Part shown: positions 62,575-64,000 of the stretch, piece after piece
Layout: every line of letters starts with the position of its first letter
Position numbering within the stretch: the first letter of the stretch is position 1
Assembly (NCBI GenBank): GCA_040880485.1
Contig: JBBDIJ010000009.1
Location: 62,001-126,000 of the forward strand
Reading direction: 5' to 3'
Source of the DNA: JBBDIJ01 sp040880485
GTDB taxonomy: Bacteria; Bacteroidota; Rhodothermia; Balneolales; Balneolaceae
DNA: 64,000 bases
Position numbers and translations under genes: made by a program
The notes under the pieces: generated by a model
Databases searched by the model: none
Seen by the model: only the letters and a program-made list of their open reading frames with translations
Told to the model about the DNA's origin: nothing

Positions 62575-64000
62575 ATGAACAAATTCAAACAGACACTATT
62601 TTCGTATTTCGGCGGGGTACTGGCGATGGTCTTTCTGATCGTCTCTGCATGTGCCTCTGCGGACACGACGACATCACAGGAAACAGCCGATAATACCCAG
62701 ATGAACGAAGCACCCGCTGAACAGGAGGCGAACCGTCTCCACGTTCTGTTTCTTGGCGATGGGGGGCATCACAATCCGAGTGGAAGGGTAGAACAACTCA
62801 TTCCTTATTTTGCGGAAAGAGGCATTCAGCTCACCTATACGGAACGTCAGGCCGATCTGAATCCGGCTACCCTCGGAAAATATGATGTATTCATGATGTA
62901 CGGGAACCGTTCCGGTCTGGAAAAAGATCAGGAACTTGCCCTGGTAAACTATGTGAACAACGGTGGTGGAGTTGTGGCTATCCACTCCGCTTCAGCCAGC
63001 TTCAATGATTCCGATGCGTTCGTCAATCTGGTTGGTGGAGCATTCAAAGCGCATGCTGGCGGCACATTCTCTGTAGAACATGTACGGCCGAACCATCCTG
63101 TTAAACAGGGTGTGCCCAGGTTTGAGAGTTGGGATGAAACCTATGTTCATTCACGCCTGAACTCCGATATAGAGGTGCTCTCGGTTCGTGTAGAGGGTGA
63201 TCATCGGGAGCCCTGGACCTGGGTTCGTGAACAGGGTGACGGACGGGTATTCTATACAGCCTGGGGTCACGACAACCGTACCTGGAGCAATGACGGATTC
63301 AAGAAACTGATTGAGAATGGTACCCGATGGGTTGCCGGAGATTGGGCACTGGACGCCGATTTTTCACTTCCCGAGCTAACCTATTCCGATGGTTTAATTC
63401 CTTACTATCCAGCTGGTGAGCCATGGTCAACAACCGGAGATCCTATTACTGAAGTACAGGATCCTTTGAGCCCGGAAGAATCCCTGCAGCACATCTATCA
63501 TGACCCCGGATTTCGTGTAGAGCTTTTTGCTTCCGAACCGGATGTCATAAACCCGATTGATATGACCTGGGACGAGAAAGGTCGTCTATGGGTGGTAGAG
63601 ACCGTGGACTATCCCAACGATTTTGCTCCGGATCGGATCGGCAACGATCGTATCAAGGTCCTGGAGGACACCAATGGTGACGGACGTGCAGATAACGTAA
63701 CCGTCTTCGCAGAAGGCCTGAATATTCCTACAAGCCTTACTTTATGGAACGGTGGTGTTATTGTTGCTCATGCACCTGACTATATATATCTGAAAGATAC
63801 AACCGGCGATGGCAAAGCAGATCACAGAGAAGTACTCTTCACTGGATGGGGAACTTTTGATACACACGCCGGTCCCAGCAACCTACACTACGGCTTCGAT
63901 AACCAGATTTGGGGAGCGGTTGGGTACTCCGCTTTCGAAGGTGAAGTCGGTGGCGAGAATGTTCGTTTCAGCAGTGGCTTCTACCGGTTCACCCCGGATG
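62575..64000 (+). CDS. ThuA plus PVC-type membrane-bound dehydrogenase lipoprotein, runs off the right edge
   Basis: 475 residues are visible from ATG 62575. The N-terminus is a lipoprotein signal (FLIVSAC lipobox). Then a ThuA-like class I glutamine-amidotransferase fold (about 40-270: VLFLGDGGHHNPSG, VNNGGGVVAIHSASASF, GRVFYTAWGHDNRTW). From about 300 the PVC-type dehydrogenase beta-propeller begins (GFRVELFASEPDVINPIDMT, WDEKGRLWVVETVDYPNDF, VLEDTNGDGRADNVTVFAEG). Proteins of this build often continue into a cytochrome c CxxCH domain, which lies beyond the window. Likely an exported sugar- or polyol-oxidising system. Confidence 0.85.
   Translation, partial: MNKFKQTLFSYFGGVLAMVFLIVSACASADTTTSQETADNTQMNEAPAEQEANRLHVLFLGDGGHHNPSGRVEQLIPYFAERGIQLTYTERQADLNPATLGKYDVFMMYGNRSGLEKDQELALVNYVNNGGGVVAIHSASASFNDSDAFVNLVGGAFKAHAGGTFSVEHVRPNHPVKQGVPRFESWDETYVHSRLNSDIEVLSVRVEGDHREPWTWVREQGDGRVFYTAWGHDNRTWSNDGFKKLIENGTRWVAGDWALDADFSLPELTYSDGLIPYYPAGEPWSTTGDPITEVQDPLSPEESLQHIYHDPGFRVELFASEPDVINPIDMTWDEKGRLWVVETVDYPNDFAPDRIGNDRIKVLEDTNGDGRADNVTVFAEGLNIPTSLTLWNGGVIVAHAPDYIYLKDTTGDGKADHREVLFTGWGTFDTHAGPSNLHYGFDNQIWGAVGYSAFEGEVGGENVRFSSGFYRFTPD

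Noticed and set aside
1..64000. CRISPR array, IS element or prophage
   Set aside because: I saw no array of regularly spaced repeats, transposase, integrase or phage structural gene on either strand.

Overview
The window looks like chromosomal DNA from a Gram-negative, Bacteroidota/Balneolota-like (FCB group) heterotroph. The grounds are a TonB receptor followed by DUF4249 and DUF4159 proteins, many lipoproteins and exported S9/S10/DUF885 peptidases, a K+-dependent-type membrane pyrophosphatase, a two-component-type propeller sensor, ATP-dependent PEP carboxykinase, PVC-type dehydrogenase/ThuA sequence and few Shine-Dalgarno sites. The exact taxon is an inference. Gene density is high, with short operons on both strands and only a few gaps longer than 300 bases.

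Layout. 1-1.6 kb: two minus-strand periplasmic peptidyl-prolyl isomerases (the first cut by the window edge). 1.7-2.8 kb: LuxC-type acyl-CoA reductase. 2.9-12.2 kb: DUF885 peptidase, leuS, hppA, a metallo-beta-lactamase hydrolase and sppA. 12.3-20.9 kb: alr, then a long minus-strand run: TonB receptor, DUF4249 lipoprotein, DUF4159, rpiB, glyA, tatC and an FKBP lipoprotein. 21.1-21.6 kb: tmRNA gene ssrA, with a 23-base copy of its 3' end about 120 bases downstream, as left by integrative elements. 21.6-28.6 kb: an amidinotransferase-fold hydrolase, an AT-rich gap, a conserved hypothetical, a large double-propeller class III cyclase, a threonine-dehydratase-type enzyme and a small barrel protein. 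28.7-28.84 kb: an orphan structured RNA candidate ending in a strong terminator. 29-44.4 kb: housekeeping genes (S9 peptidase, AI-2E-family transporter, rmuC, Lol/FtsX permease, lysS, phosphopantetheinyl transferase, DUF2520, alkyltransferase-like protein, queE, SDR, purC, LacI regulator, murQ, TonB-like protein) and tRNA-Ser(GGA). 44.5-51.6 kb: two large envelope proteins, a SPOR lipoprotein, pckA and aguB.

Two regions stand out. (1) 51.69-53.7 kb: a cobA-cysH (siroheme synthesis / APS reductase) operon preceded by a promoter, a 34-codon leader ORF with nine consecutive cysteine codons and then Met-Cys, and a strong intrinsic terminator. The 5' side of that terminator can instead pair over 11 bases with a segment inside the leader ORF just after the Cys codons. 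This is the expected design of a cysteine-sensing, ribosome-mediated transcription attenuator, and it is the best candidate for an undescribed system here. (2) 55.3-62.3 kb: a complete ebo cluster (eboABC on +, eboDEF on -, arranged head to head), a set linked in other bacteria to moving a metabolite precursor to the periplasm. The window closes in a ThuA plus PVC-type dehydrogenase lipoprotein that runs off the right edge.
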